From contig JBBQUQ010000130.1 of the NCBI GenBank assembly GCA_038212325.1, positions 1-6,536 of the forward strand: a stretch of 6,536 nucleotides of DNA, read 5' to 3'. Shown here piece by piece: positions 1 through 6,215 of this stretch (position 1 is the stretch's first letter; each line of letters begins with the position of its first letter). Position numbers and translations under genes: made by a program. The DNA is from CAIVAT01 sp038212325 (lineage in GTDB: Bacteria; Bacteroidota; Bacteroidia; Bacteroidales; FEN-979). The notes under the pieces are model-generated. The model had not been told where the DNA came from. It saw only the letters and a list, made by a program, of their open reading frames with translations, and did not search any database.

Positions 1-606
1 GAGTTCCATCATGACGATTTCCCGAGATTTATTGAAGGGATCAATGCAAGGTATGGCACGCAGCATACCCTGGCTGAACCCCTTACGCAGTTTGAACGCG
101 AGTTGTTGTTCTGGTATTATATGAACAGGTTTGCCCTTGAAACATTCGACCAAAACGGAATTGATTGCCTTAAAATCTGCCATGAGGACTATAGGGACGA
201 CCCGGGCGGAAATATAAAACGGATTTGTGAATTCCTTGACTGCGGTTTCAGCACTGGTCTGCCGGCTAAAGCCAGTGAAACCATCGGGGATGTAACACGT
301 GAAAAAGAATTGGCGGAAGACGAATTAACCGTTGCGCTGCCTTACCTGGAAAAATACACAGAACTGCTGCAAACCCATCATGTTGAAAGCATGGCATCCA
401 TGGAGCAAATCGTTCGGAAATACAGGATCAGACACGATTTACCGGCCCGCACCCGTGCATATTACGGGATCACTCCCGTGAAAATCGTTCGAAAACTGGA
501 AGCGGTTGAGAAACAAAGTGCTGAATTGACCCGTATGCTTGAAGAGCAGGCCAACATAATCAGGGAATTTAAAGATGCCATGCAGCTAGGTAACGATAAC
601 GTCTGA
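1..606 (+). CDS. Sulfotransferase, C-terminal part (5' end outside window)
   Basis: The frame is open from base 1 to the TGA at 604-606 (201 visible residues), so the true start lies upstream; the TTG at 103 is only an internal codon. Visible residues 36-80 have the usual C-terminal half of a PAPS-dependent sulfotransferase: a Trp/Tyr-rich helix with an Asn (FWYYMNRFALETF), a strand ending in an acidic turn (DCLKICHEDYRDDPGG), then a helix ending in a FLD motif, as in the family's 'yEdl..dp...l..i..FLg' signature. The PAPS-binding P-loop would be in the missing N-terminal part. After the domain comes an unusual tail of about 100 residues. Its end (about visible residues 163-194, bases 487-582) shows heptad spacing of L, V, L, L, I, F and M and is probably a coiled coil. 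It is the first visible gene of the + strand block and lies 25 bases before the next. The acceptor is unknown. Confidence 0.72.
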   Translation, partial: EFHHDDFPRFIEGINARYGTQHTLAEPLTQFERELLFWYYMNRFALETFDQNGIDCLKICHEDYRDDPGGNIKRICEFLDCGFSTGLPAKASETIGDVTREKELAEDELTVALPYLEKYTELLQTHHVESMASMEQIVRKYRIRHDLPARTRAYYGITPVKIVRKLEAVEKQSAELTRMLEEQANIIREFKDAMQLGNDNV

Positions 607-631
607 CACTTAACAACACAGCTGTTCTCCT

Positions 632-1393
632 ATGGATAAAACGACCTTCCTGACCATCTATAAAACGTTTGAACGGACCGGGGCAGCAATGCTGACGCTC
701 CCAACCATCATTGAAGAGACCATGCGGAATGATGCACGGCTGATCGTACACGATTCATCCGTAGAAGGGCGGGATGAAAAATGGCAATACCTTCTTGACC
801 TGAACAGGGACAATGACTTCTTCCTGATTTTATCTTCGAATATGTCGTCGGCTCACGCAAGCAACATGTGTTTAAAGCTCGGCCAGGAATTATACGCCCC
901 CGAATACATTTGCATTGTTGAAGATGACCATGGATTCATGCCGGGAACGATATCAGCCCTGACCGATGTCATGAAGACGTATTATGGGAAAATTGCCCCC
1001 AATGGCTTGCGCTACGGGTTGTTTACCGGTTGTGCAGTACATAATCCGCACTTGAATCAACCGCTGGCTGGTGGTCACGCCTACGCTTCTGCCGAGAATG
1101 ATCCTACCCAGATGGGCCGGGCAAATGCTTGTTTTCGCTGCGCCCCCGCCTCACATTGGACAAATGTTTTAAAAGGTTTTGATACAGATGAGTACCTGAT
1201 TTCCAATTATCAAGTGTCAAACCTGAACAGGAGGAACTATAACAAGGGATTTACAGCGATGCTTGTGAACAATGGACAGTTATGTACTTTCAATGATTCA
1301 CCCGGAAGGGGGGCGTCCGATAAAACAGGCCTGCGAAGATGGGATCCTAATTATACTGCATCAGACCCGAGAAGTCAATATAAAAAGCAATAA
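632..1393 (+). CDS. Glycosyltransferase-like protein (GT-A/GT2-type fold)
   Basis: The protein has 253 residues and no signal peptide or membrane segment, so it is probably cytoplasmic. Three features suggest a GT-A nucleotide-sugar transferase. An early strand ends in an acidic residue (LIVHDSS, residues 37-43). A helix follows in the region where such enzymes contact the nucleotide (ASNMCLKLGQELYAPEY, 76-92). Then comes a hydrophobic strand ending in an acidic cluster (ICIVEDDHGFMPG, 93-105), which resembles the metal-binding DXD motif. The C-terminal half is rich in Asn, Gly and Arg, with a conserved-looking end around RGASD and RRWDPNY (226-241), and I do not recognise its subfamily. ATG 632 is the first Met of the frame and gives a sensible N-terminus; no Shine-Dalgarno sequence precedes it. 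It lies between two sulfotransferase genes, so it probably helps build the glycan they sulfate. Donor and acceptor are unknown. It could instead be a GT-like protein that has lost activity. Confidence 0.62.
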   Translation: MDKTTFLTIYKTFERTGAAMLTLPTIIEETMRNDARLIVHDSSVEGRDEKWQYLLDLNRDNDFFLILSSNMSSAHASNMCLKLGQELYAPEYICIVEDDHGFMPGTISALTDVMKTYYGKIAPNGLRYGLFTGCAVHNPHLNQPLAGGHAYASAENDPTQMGRANACFRCAPASHWTNVLKGFDTDEYLISNYQVSNLNRRNYNKGFTAMLVNNGQLCTFNDSPGRGASDKTGLRRWDPNYTASDPRSQYKKQ

Positions 1394-1403
1394 CTTGAAT
1401 TTC

Positions 1404-1946
1404 ATGAAACTGTTTGGTATCGGATTGAATAAAACGGGCACAAAAACCCTGGGGGAGTGTTTCACCATCCTGGGATTTAAAAATAAGTCGTTCGACCTTG
1501 ACCTCCTTAGGTCATGGTTTGCTGGTGATGTTGATGCAATCCTCAGAGCGGCCGATCAATTCGACAGCTTTGAGGATTGGCCCTGGCCAATGCTTTTCCG
1601 CGAATTTGACCAGGCCTACCCGGATGCAAAATTTATTTTGACGCTGCGGAAAGATTCGGACACATGGTACGACAGCCTGTGCAAGCACGCCGACCTCACT
1701 GGACCAACCGAAGCGCGGAAAATCGTTTACGGGCATGAAATGCCTCACAATCACAAGGGTCATCACATTGATTTCTATCTGGATCACAATGAATCGGTGG
1801 TTTACCATTTTAGGAACAGGCCGGAAAAATTGCTGGTGGTTTCCTGGGAAAATGGGGACGGATGGGACAAACTTTGCAATTTTCTTCATTGCCCGCAGGT
1901 TCCGGGTATTCCTTTTCCACATAAAAACAGTTCACAAAGCAGGTGA
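1404..1946 (+). CDS. Short P-loop sulfotransferase (Sulfotransfer_4-like)
   Basis: The protein has 180 residues. It opens directly with a 5'-phosphosulfate-binding P-loop, FGIGLNKTGTKTL (residues 4-16), as in the Sulfotransfer_4 group, where a G-x-x-(R/K)-T-G-T-x-S/T-L motif sits at the very N-terminus. The second PAPS-contact region is likely KFILTLRKDSDTWYDSL (76-92), a strand, an Arg and a helix. LLVVSWENGDGWDKLCNFL (143-161) matches the family's C-terminal strand and helix. I chose ATG 1404 because it puts the P-loop at residue 4. The ATG at 1272 in the same frame would overlap the previous gene by 122 bases and add 44 residues with no domain character. The protein is somewhat short compared with the roughly 200-250 residues usual for the group, and its C-terminus (HKNSSQSR) ends soon after the domain. 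It starts 10 bases after the upstream stop, which suggests co-transcription. It probably transfers sulfate from PAPS to a glycan or lipid acceptor in the cytoplasm. Confidence 0.82.
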   Translation: MKLFGIGLNKTGTKTLGECFTILGFKNKSFDLDLLRSWFAGDVDAILRAADQFDSFEDWPWPMLFREFDQAYPDAKFILTLRKDSDTWYDSLCKHADLTGPTEARKIVYGHEMPHNHKGHHIDFYLDHNESVVYHFRNRPEKLLVVSWENGDGWDKLCNFLHCPQVPGIPFPHKNSSQSR

Positions 1947-1964
1947 CCATGGTATTCCGGTAAA

Positions 1965-3659
1965 ATGAATATATCCAACCAATTTAACAATTATCTCAGC
2001 TCCCGGGGAAACGACCCTTCTTCAATTTTTTCCGCCCCGAAGCGCCCTTATTACATTGGCCTGCTTTTTATTTGCCTGGTATTTGTTTTCATCGCCCGGT
2101 TCAACTACGGCAGGAATCTGCATCTTTCAGGTGATGAAGTGGGAGTGGGGGTTCTGCAGTCGGCAGGCAATTGGTCGCAGTATAAGAATGCAATGCCTTG
2201 CAACATAAAGACTGATGTATTCACCGTTAAAAAATTCATTGAAATTTCAGAGAACACATCGGCAGCGGATGTTATATCTACCATGCGGGCCGACCGGCTT
2301 CACCCTCCGCTGTATTTCATCATGTTGCATTTTATCATTAAATATTTCGGGACTTCTGTCGTCGTTTTAAGGACCTTGTCAATCCTGTTTTCCGTTTTTT
2401 CCATCATCGCCATCTACCATTTGGGGAAAAATTTATTGAATGAACAGGTAGGACTGATCAGTGCATTTTTCATGAGCATATCGGCTTATTGCCTTGAATA
2501 CAGTGTCATGGTAAGATTATATCCTCTGGCAATGATGTTATCCCTCCTGTCCTCGCTGATGGTCGTAAAGTTGGTTAAATCGAACGGATTTCATTTTCGA
2601 AACGCCTTGTTGTATGGCTATATATTCGCATCAGTTGCCGGGCTCTATACCTATTACAGTTTTGTCGTTCTTATTGGTTCCCAGTTCATTTTTGTCATAT
2701 TGTTGGAAAAAAGAAATTTTAGAGCGATCCTGCAGGTTCTGCTAACTTATGCATTGATCATAATCCTTTTATTGCCTTGGGTTTTTCCAATGATCGAAGG
2801 GATCAATGCAGTACAATCGAAAGATTATTATTTCACAGGGACATATTCGATCGTTGCATTGGTGAAGTATTTCGAAGAGATTATTTTCATCCCTTTCATA
2901 CAACAATTGACTATCCTGGACGGTATTGAGCTGACATCCGGGTTGATCCTCCTGTCACTGGCCATTGTGTTTCTATATGTCAAAGGAATCTATAATTCTG
3001 CAAAATCGAGACTCGTAATTGCCTATTTTTTTTCGGTTTTCCTTTATTTCGCGGCATTCATTGTCAGCGATAAAATTTTGGGTACAAAAACCATGATGTT
3101 TGACCGGCAGCACTATTTTTCCGTACCGGTGCTTTTGCTCCTGCTTGCAACAAGCGCGCTTTATGTGTCGAAAAAAAAATCCGTTACACGATTGATCGTC
3201 GTATTTTTGTCAATCCTTTTTGTCGCAGGTTTTTTTTACAGGTATCGCCACAAGTCCGTTTTTGACGGACCTTACTATTTCCAACAACTCACCGAACAGT
3301 TGAACCAGGCAACGCTCCAAACGAATGACAAAGAGAACCTCGTGATGTACAATGCGATAGATAAAAGATATTTGTTGCCATTTGTTTACAACACCCGGCA
3401 GAATTTCGACTTGGTGCTCATCCCCAACGGAGTAAATGACACGATCCTGCAGAAAATTGACCATCTTACGAACTATAGGAATATCTTTCTTGTGAACATT
3501 GCAGTTTCGGCGGTTAAAAGGAAAAGATTGAATATGCAGGAGATAAATGTCGGCGAGGTGAGCTGCTTCCTGCATGAAAACGGGTTTGCTGACGACCAAA
3601 AACCATATGTATATCAATCTGTTGAAAAACTTACTATCAATCAATATCACAGGAAGTAA
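1965..3659 (+). CDS. Polytopic GT-C glycosyltransferase (GT39/ArnT-like)
   Basis: This is a 564-residue membrane protein. Membrane-spanning stretches can be read at about residues 29-46, 132-152, 163-179, 186-205, 214-248 (probably two), 256-276, 323-339, 349-368, 385-401 and 408-424. The loop after the first segment carries an acidic pair (LSGDEVGVG, 55-63), the usual place of the catalytic acidic residue in GT-C enzymes. RLHPPLYFIMLHF (111-123) is the typical 'R-x-P-P-L-Y' motif of the PMT_2/GT39 group. DRQHYFSVPVLLLLL (380-394) matches the conserved Arg/Tyr plus membrane segment nearer the C-terminus. The last 140 residues are soluble and probably periplasmic. Such enzymes use a polyprenyl-phosphate-linked sugar and modify a lipid, glycan or protein on the outer face of the inner membrane; which one applies here is not visible. 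It lies 18 bases from each neighbour, both sulfotransferase genes. The gene contains several 8-9-base A or T runs. Confidence 0.85.
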   Translation: MNISNQFNNYLSSRGNDPSSIFSAPKRPYYIGLLFICLVFVFIARFNYGRNLHLSGDEVGVGVLQSAGNWSQYKNAMPCNIKTDVFTVKKFIEISENTSAADVISTMRADRLHPPLYFIMLHFIIKYFGTSVVVLRTLSILFSVFSIIAIYHLGKNLLNEQVGLISAFFMSISAYCLEYSVMVRLYPLAMMLSLLSSLMVVKLVKSNGFHFRNALLYGYIFASVAGLYTYYSFVVLIGSQFIFVILLEKRNFRAILQVLLTYALIIILLLPWVFPMIEGINAVQSKDYYFTGTYSIVALVKYFEEIIFIPFIQQLTILDGIELTSGLILLSLAIVFLYVKGIYNSAKSRLVIAYFFSVFLYFAAFIVSDKILGTKTMMFDRQHYFSVPVLLLLLATSALYVSKKKSVTRLIVVFLSILFVAGFFYRYRHKSVFDGPYYFQQLTEQLNQATLQTNDKENLVMYNAIDKRYLLPFVYNTRQNFDLVLIPNGVNDTILQKIDHLTNYRNIFLVNIAVSAVKRKRLNMQEINVGEVSCFLHENGFADDQKPYVYQSVEKLTINQYHRK

Positions 3660-3677
3660 ATACCAACATAAACCTGC

Positions 3678-4481
3678 ATGAAGAACTGTTTTATTCTTGG
3701 ATTTGGCAGAAGCGGCACCAGTTTGATGGGAGGAATTCTTCATCAATCCGGTTATTTTTTAGGGGATGACCTTTACCCGCCTCGGGAAAGCAACCCGAAA
3801 GGCTTTTTTGAAAATGATGTCATCAATGGGATCAACGAGCGGATTTTAGCTGAATATGATCATATAAAGATCCGAAAAACCAGTGAGCCGATCACGTATA
3901 ACAGTTCGCCTTATAATCCGTCATATGGTCAACGATGGCTGACCTACATCCCAACTGATGTGGCCATCGATTGCAAGAATGATTCGATTCTTTCAGAAAT
4001 AAAACACGTACTCTCATTCCCAAACTTCGCGTATAAGGATCCACGATTTAATTACACATTGCCTGTGTGGGATAGATTTCTGCATGCGGATTGTGTTAAA
4101 ATATGTATGTTCCGGGATCCCGGGGCCACCGTTGAAAGTGTGGTGAAAGATTGGAAAACTGCCATTTATATGGTGGATTTCTATATTGATCGTGAAATTA
4201 TTTATAACCTGTGGTATAACAGTTATCAGCGTGTTTTAAATTATTTAGCGAGTGATAAAAATGGTGAGATTATATTTGTTCATTATGAGCAGTTGCTGTC
4301 AGGGCTGATTCTGCCGGAATTATCAGGGAAACTCGGGGTGAAACTTGATGACCGTTTCATTTCAACGGAGTTGAACCGAAGTCACTCTGTCGACAGTATT
4401 CCGCTGCATGTGCAGGATTTATATGAATCGCTTTGCCAGTTATCAGGGTACAGGAACGACATTGTCTCAAAAGGCAAATGA
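3678..4481 (+). CDS. Sulfotransferase family protein (PAPS-dependent)
   Basis: The protein is complete at 267 residues. The N-terminal strand and P-loop CFILGFGRSGTSLMGGIL (4-21) is a textbook 5'-PSB motif (GxGRSGTSL) of the Sulfotransfer_1/3 groups. AYKDPRFNYTLPVW (118-131) matches the 'KDPR...LP.W' segment seen in many bacterial members. VKICMFRDPGATVESVVKDW (140-159) is the 3'-phosphate-binding region, with Arg146 and Ser154 as likely PAP contacts. GEIIFVHYEQLL (196-207) is the late strand with an acidic turn, and ELNRSHS (231-237) fits the usual C-terminal 'LNRS' end. The start at ATG 3678 puts the P-loop eight residues in. An AGGAAG tract at 3651-3656 is too far upstream to act as a Shine-Dalgarno site. 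It is the last gene of the + strand block, ends 14 bases from the convergent darG stop, and has no clear terminator. The substrate is probably the glycan made by the neighbouring transferases. Confidence 0.88.
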   Translation: MKNCFILGFGRSGTSLMGGILHQSGYFLGDDLYPPRESNPKGFFENDVINGINERILAEYDHIKIRKTSEPITYNSSPYNPSYGQRWLTYIPTDVAIDCKNDSILSEIKHVLSFPNFAYKDPRFNYTLPVWDRFLHADCVKICMFRDPGATVESVVKDWKTAIYMVDFYIDREIIYNLWYNSYQRVLNYLASDKNGEIIFVHYEQLLSGLILPELSGKLGVKLDDRFISTELNRSHSVDSIPLHVQDLYESLCQLSGYRNDIVSKGK

Positions 4482-4495
4482 CCACAGGATTCTTA

Positions 4496-5533
4496 TCATA
4501 TCAATGAATTTTTCTCCAACCGATCCAATGCCAGAGAAATGAACTTTGGGTTTGAAAACAGCGTTTTTTTTCGATCGCTCCAGCTTTCAAGTTTTCCGGT
4601 AATTGCTGAAGCCTCCTTTGTTCCATATTGTTGAACGATATAATCAACCGTTGACAATAGCTCTAAGCCGAATGAAGAATAGAAACCCTTTAAACATTGC
4701 TTGGTTTTATCTACGATCGTTTTATACTCAAACCCGGTTTCTGCTTCCAGAAACAAGAGTACATCTTTTTCGGCGTTCATCACCAGTTCAAGTTCATCAA
4801 ACGGTTTTTTATCTTTTGAACTGAAACCTGAAATATAACTTCCATTCAAATAATATAACACATGTTTGACTTTCCCGGAATAGGGACCATAAAAATTGGC
4901 TTGGTAATTCAGGTTAAAAATATCTTTTGCCCCAAATCGTTGCAGAAAATATGCCACTTTCTCTGACGCGAATTCAGAAATAAATTCACCATTACGCACC
5001 ATCTCATATAATACCGCCAGGAGCATGGCTCTTGCCGGCGTAAGTTTGACCCGCTCTTTCTTCAACACTTCCTTCACACTAAAGTTAGGTTGATAAATAT
5101 AGACTTCACAAGGAAGGCCGGCAAGGTGTATTTCGATCATGGATTGAACCTGGTTCCATGCAAGACCACCATTACCGGCTCCTAAAGGCGGAACGGCAAT
5201 TGAATTGATATTTCTGTCCTCAATAACCTTTACCAGGTCTTTCAGGCCTCGTTCGATGTATCCAAACTCTGAAGGTTTACGCCAATCTGTTTTTGTGGGA
5301 AAGTTGATAATGATCTTTTTGCCAGTCATCAATGTTTGTTCTTCAGTCACAAGAAGATGACCAATATCAATCGTTTTTTCCTTACACGCCTTGGAATAAA
5401 CCCTGAAATTTTCGGGAAACATGTTTTTGAATTGCAATGCAATTCCTTTTCCCATTATGCCTACTGTATTAACTGTATTTACAAGGGCTTCAGCCTTGCT
5501 TTCCAATAAATTTCCTTCAATATAGTGTATCAT
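4496..5533 (-). CDS. darG: DarG antitoxin: DNA ADP-ribosyl glycohydrolase plus DarT-inhibiting domain
   Basis: The protein has 345 residues, the usual full length for DarG. Residues 1-150 form a macrodomain. EALVNTVNTVGIMGKGIALQF (15-35) is the ADP-ribose-binding loop with the conserved Asn residues and the GKGIA turn. NFPTKTDWRKPS (77-88) holds Lys81, which aligns with the catalytic lysine reported near residue 80 in the Thermus enzyme. PPLGAGNGGLAW (115-126) is the glycine-rich phosphate loop. In this family the macrodomain removes ADP-ribose from DNA. Residues from about 160 to 345 form the DarG-specific C-terminal domain (for example NFYGPYSGKVKHVLYYL, 213-229), reported in homologues to bind and block DarT. 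Antitoxicity is therefore probably double: repair plus direct inhibition. The start lies 3 bases after the darT stop, so translation is probably coupled. No catalytic or domain loss is seen. GC is about 36% on sampled lines. Confidence 0.96.
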   Translation of the reverse strand: MIHYIEGNLLESKAEALVNTVNTVGIMGKGIALQFKNMFPENFRVYSKACKEKTIDIGHLLVTEEQTLMTGKKIIINFPTKTDWRKPSEFGYIERGLKDLVKVIEDRNINSIAVPPLGAGNGGLAWNQVQSMIEIHLAGLPCEVYIYQPNFSVKEVLKKERVKLTPARAMLLAVLYEMVRNGEFISEFASEKVAYFLQRFGAKDIFNLNYQANFYGPYSGKVKHVLYYLNGSYISGFSSKDKKPFDELELVMNAEKDVLLFLEAETGFEYKTIVDKTKQCLKGFYSSFGLELLSTVDYIVQQYGTKEASAITGKLESWSDRKKTLFSNPKFISLALDRLEKNSLI

Positions 5534-5536
5534 GGG

Positions 5537-6181
5537 TTAAAAATAACTGCCTGGTTTTACAAATATACCACCTTCATCAATACCAATCCTTCTAAGTGTT
5601 GATTTTGCCTGTTCATTAAACACAATCCAATATACAATTGCTGTGGTGGGGATGTCCTTTTCAATTAAAAACTCTGCTTCCTTTCTGCGTTTCAGGTCAA
5701 GATCCTTATCATTCTTCCAATATTTTGCATTTATGGCATTTTTGTCAATGATATCCTCAATCTGGTTAATATAAGTTTCATCAAAAAAGTCAGTAAAACC
5801 ATCCACTGCATGTCCATTGGTAAAAACAAAGGGCAATTGGTGGTTGAGGATTTGCTGAACCGAAGTAATGCAATATACAATCTTTTCAGTAGGAGTTGAT
5901 GCTACACTGTTAAATCCTTTTTGAACGACATACAACATCGGCATGCGTACACCAAAATAAAACGGAATATATTGTCCAAGTACTTTGCCATTGGGCATAA
6001 GTAAATTGTTCCTATAGTCAACTATGCTGTTATCGCCGATGGCCACATAGTGTTTATTTGCATCCGTTGACAATATATGAGTAATGCCATATTTAAGAAT
6101 ATGGGGAATATTATCAATATGAGTCATCCGGTAGAGATATATTTTACTCAAATCAACCATATGCAGTTTATTTCCTGGCAT
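5537..6181 (-). CDS. darT: DarT toxin: NAD-dependent DNA ADP-ribosyltransferase
   Basis: The protein has 214 residues, normal for DarT (older name DUF4433). YLYRMTHIDNIPHILKYGI (15-33) is the NAD-binding start, with His21. Arg57 in VDYRNN probably corresponds to the important Arg near 51 of the Thermus enzyme. QYIPFYFGVRMPMLYVV (70-86) and LPFVFTNGHAVDGF (116-129) are strong family signatures. RRKEAEFLI (165-173) contains Glu170, the expected catalytic glutamate (near 160 in the Thermus protein). By overall resemblance to that enzyme as I recall it, this is a DarT2-like member; these modify thymine in single-stranded DNA within short motifs and so block replication. The target motif here is unknown. 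ATG 6181 is the first Met; Met8 (base 6160) is an alternative that keeps all motifs. The gene is directly followed by darG, the standard toxin-antitoxin order. Homologous systems are plasmid-stabilising or anti-phage. Confidence 0.95.
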   Translation of the reverse strand: MPGNKLHMVDLSKIYLYRMTHIDNIPHILKYGITHILSTDANKHYVAIGDNSIVDYRNNLLMPNGKVLGQYIPFYFGVRMPMLYVVQKGFNSVASTPTEKIVYCITSVQQILNHQLPFVFTNGHAVDGFTDFFDETYINQIEDIIDKNAINAKYWKNDKDLDLKRRKEAEFLIEKDIPTTAIVYWIVFNEQAKSTLRRIGIDEGGIFVKPGSYF

Positions 6182-6191
6182 TCGAACAGGG

Positions 6192-6213
6192 TATGATTTA
6201 ACCAGGCATCATA
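6192..6213. repeat. Short inverted repeat upstream of darT
   Basis: TATGAT (6192-6197) and ATCATA (6208-6213) are perfect reverse complements separated by 10 bases. They lie in the 34-base gap between the upstream stop codon and the darT start, 11-32 bases before the darT ATG. The position would suit an operator or a small mRNA hairpin next to the darT start. The arms are short and AT-rich, so chance is a real possibility, and no T-tract follows, so it is not a terminator. Confidence 0.3.
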
Positions 6214-6215
6214 TG

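Noticed and set aside
618..625. ACAGCTGT palindrome in the 25-base gap before the glycosyltransferase-like gene.
   Set aside because: An 8-base palindrome is expected by chance and no matching site appears elsewhere in the window.
1272..1403. Possible longer N-terminus of the short sulfotransferase, starting at ATG 1272.
   Set aside because: It would overlap the preceding glycosyltransferase gene by 122 bases and add residues with no family similarity. ATG 1404 places the P-loop at the N-terminus as in the family.
1512..1922. 136-residue open frame on the - strand.
   Set aside because: It lies wholly inside the sulfotransferase gene on the other strand, has no recognisable motif, and is best explained as a shadow frame.
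34..2810. Identical 15-base stretch at 34-48 and 2796-2810 (GAAGGGATCAATGCA), encoding EGINA in both genes.
   Set aside because: The match does not extend, the proteins are unrelated around it, and nothing suggests a mobile-element boundary; most likely coincidence.
3210..3746. 178-residue open frame on the - strand.
   Set aside because: It spans the end of the GT-C gene and the start of the next sulfotransferase, both strongly supported. Its translation shows no domain.
4603..4824. 73-residue open frame on the + strand inside darG.
   Set aside because: It is antisense to a confidently assigned gene and shows no domain or start signal.
4496..5533. Possible reading of the macrodomain gene as a stand-alone protein or RNA ADP-ribose hydrolase.
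   Set aside because: The C-terminal DarG-type domain and the directly adjacent darT make the DNA-specific DarG assignment much stronger.
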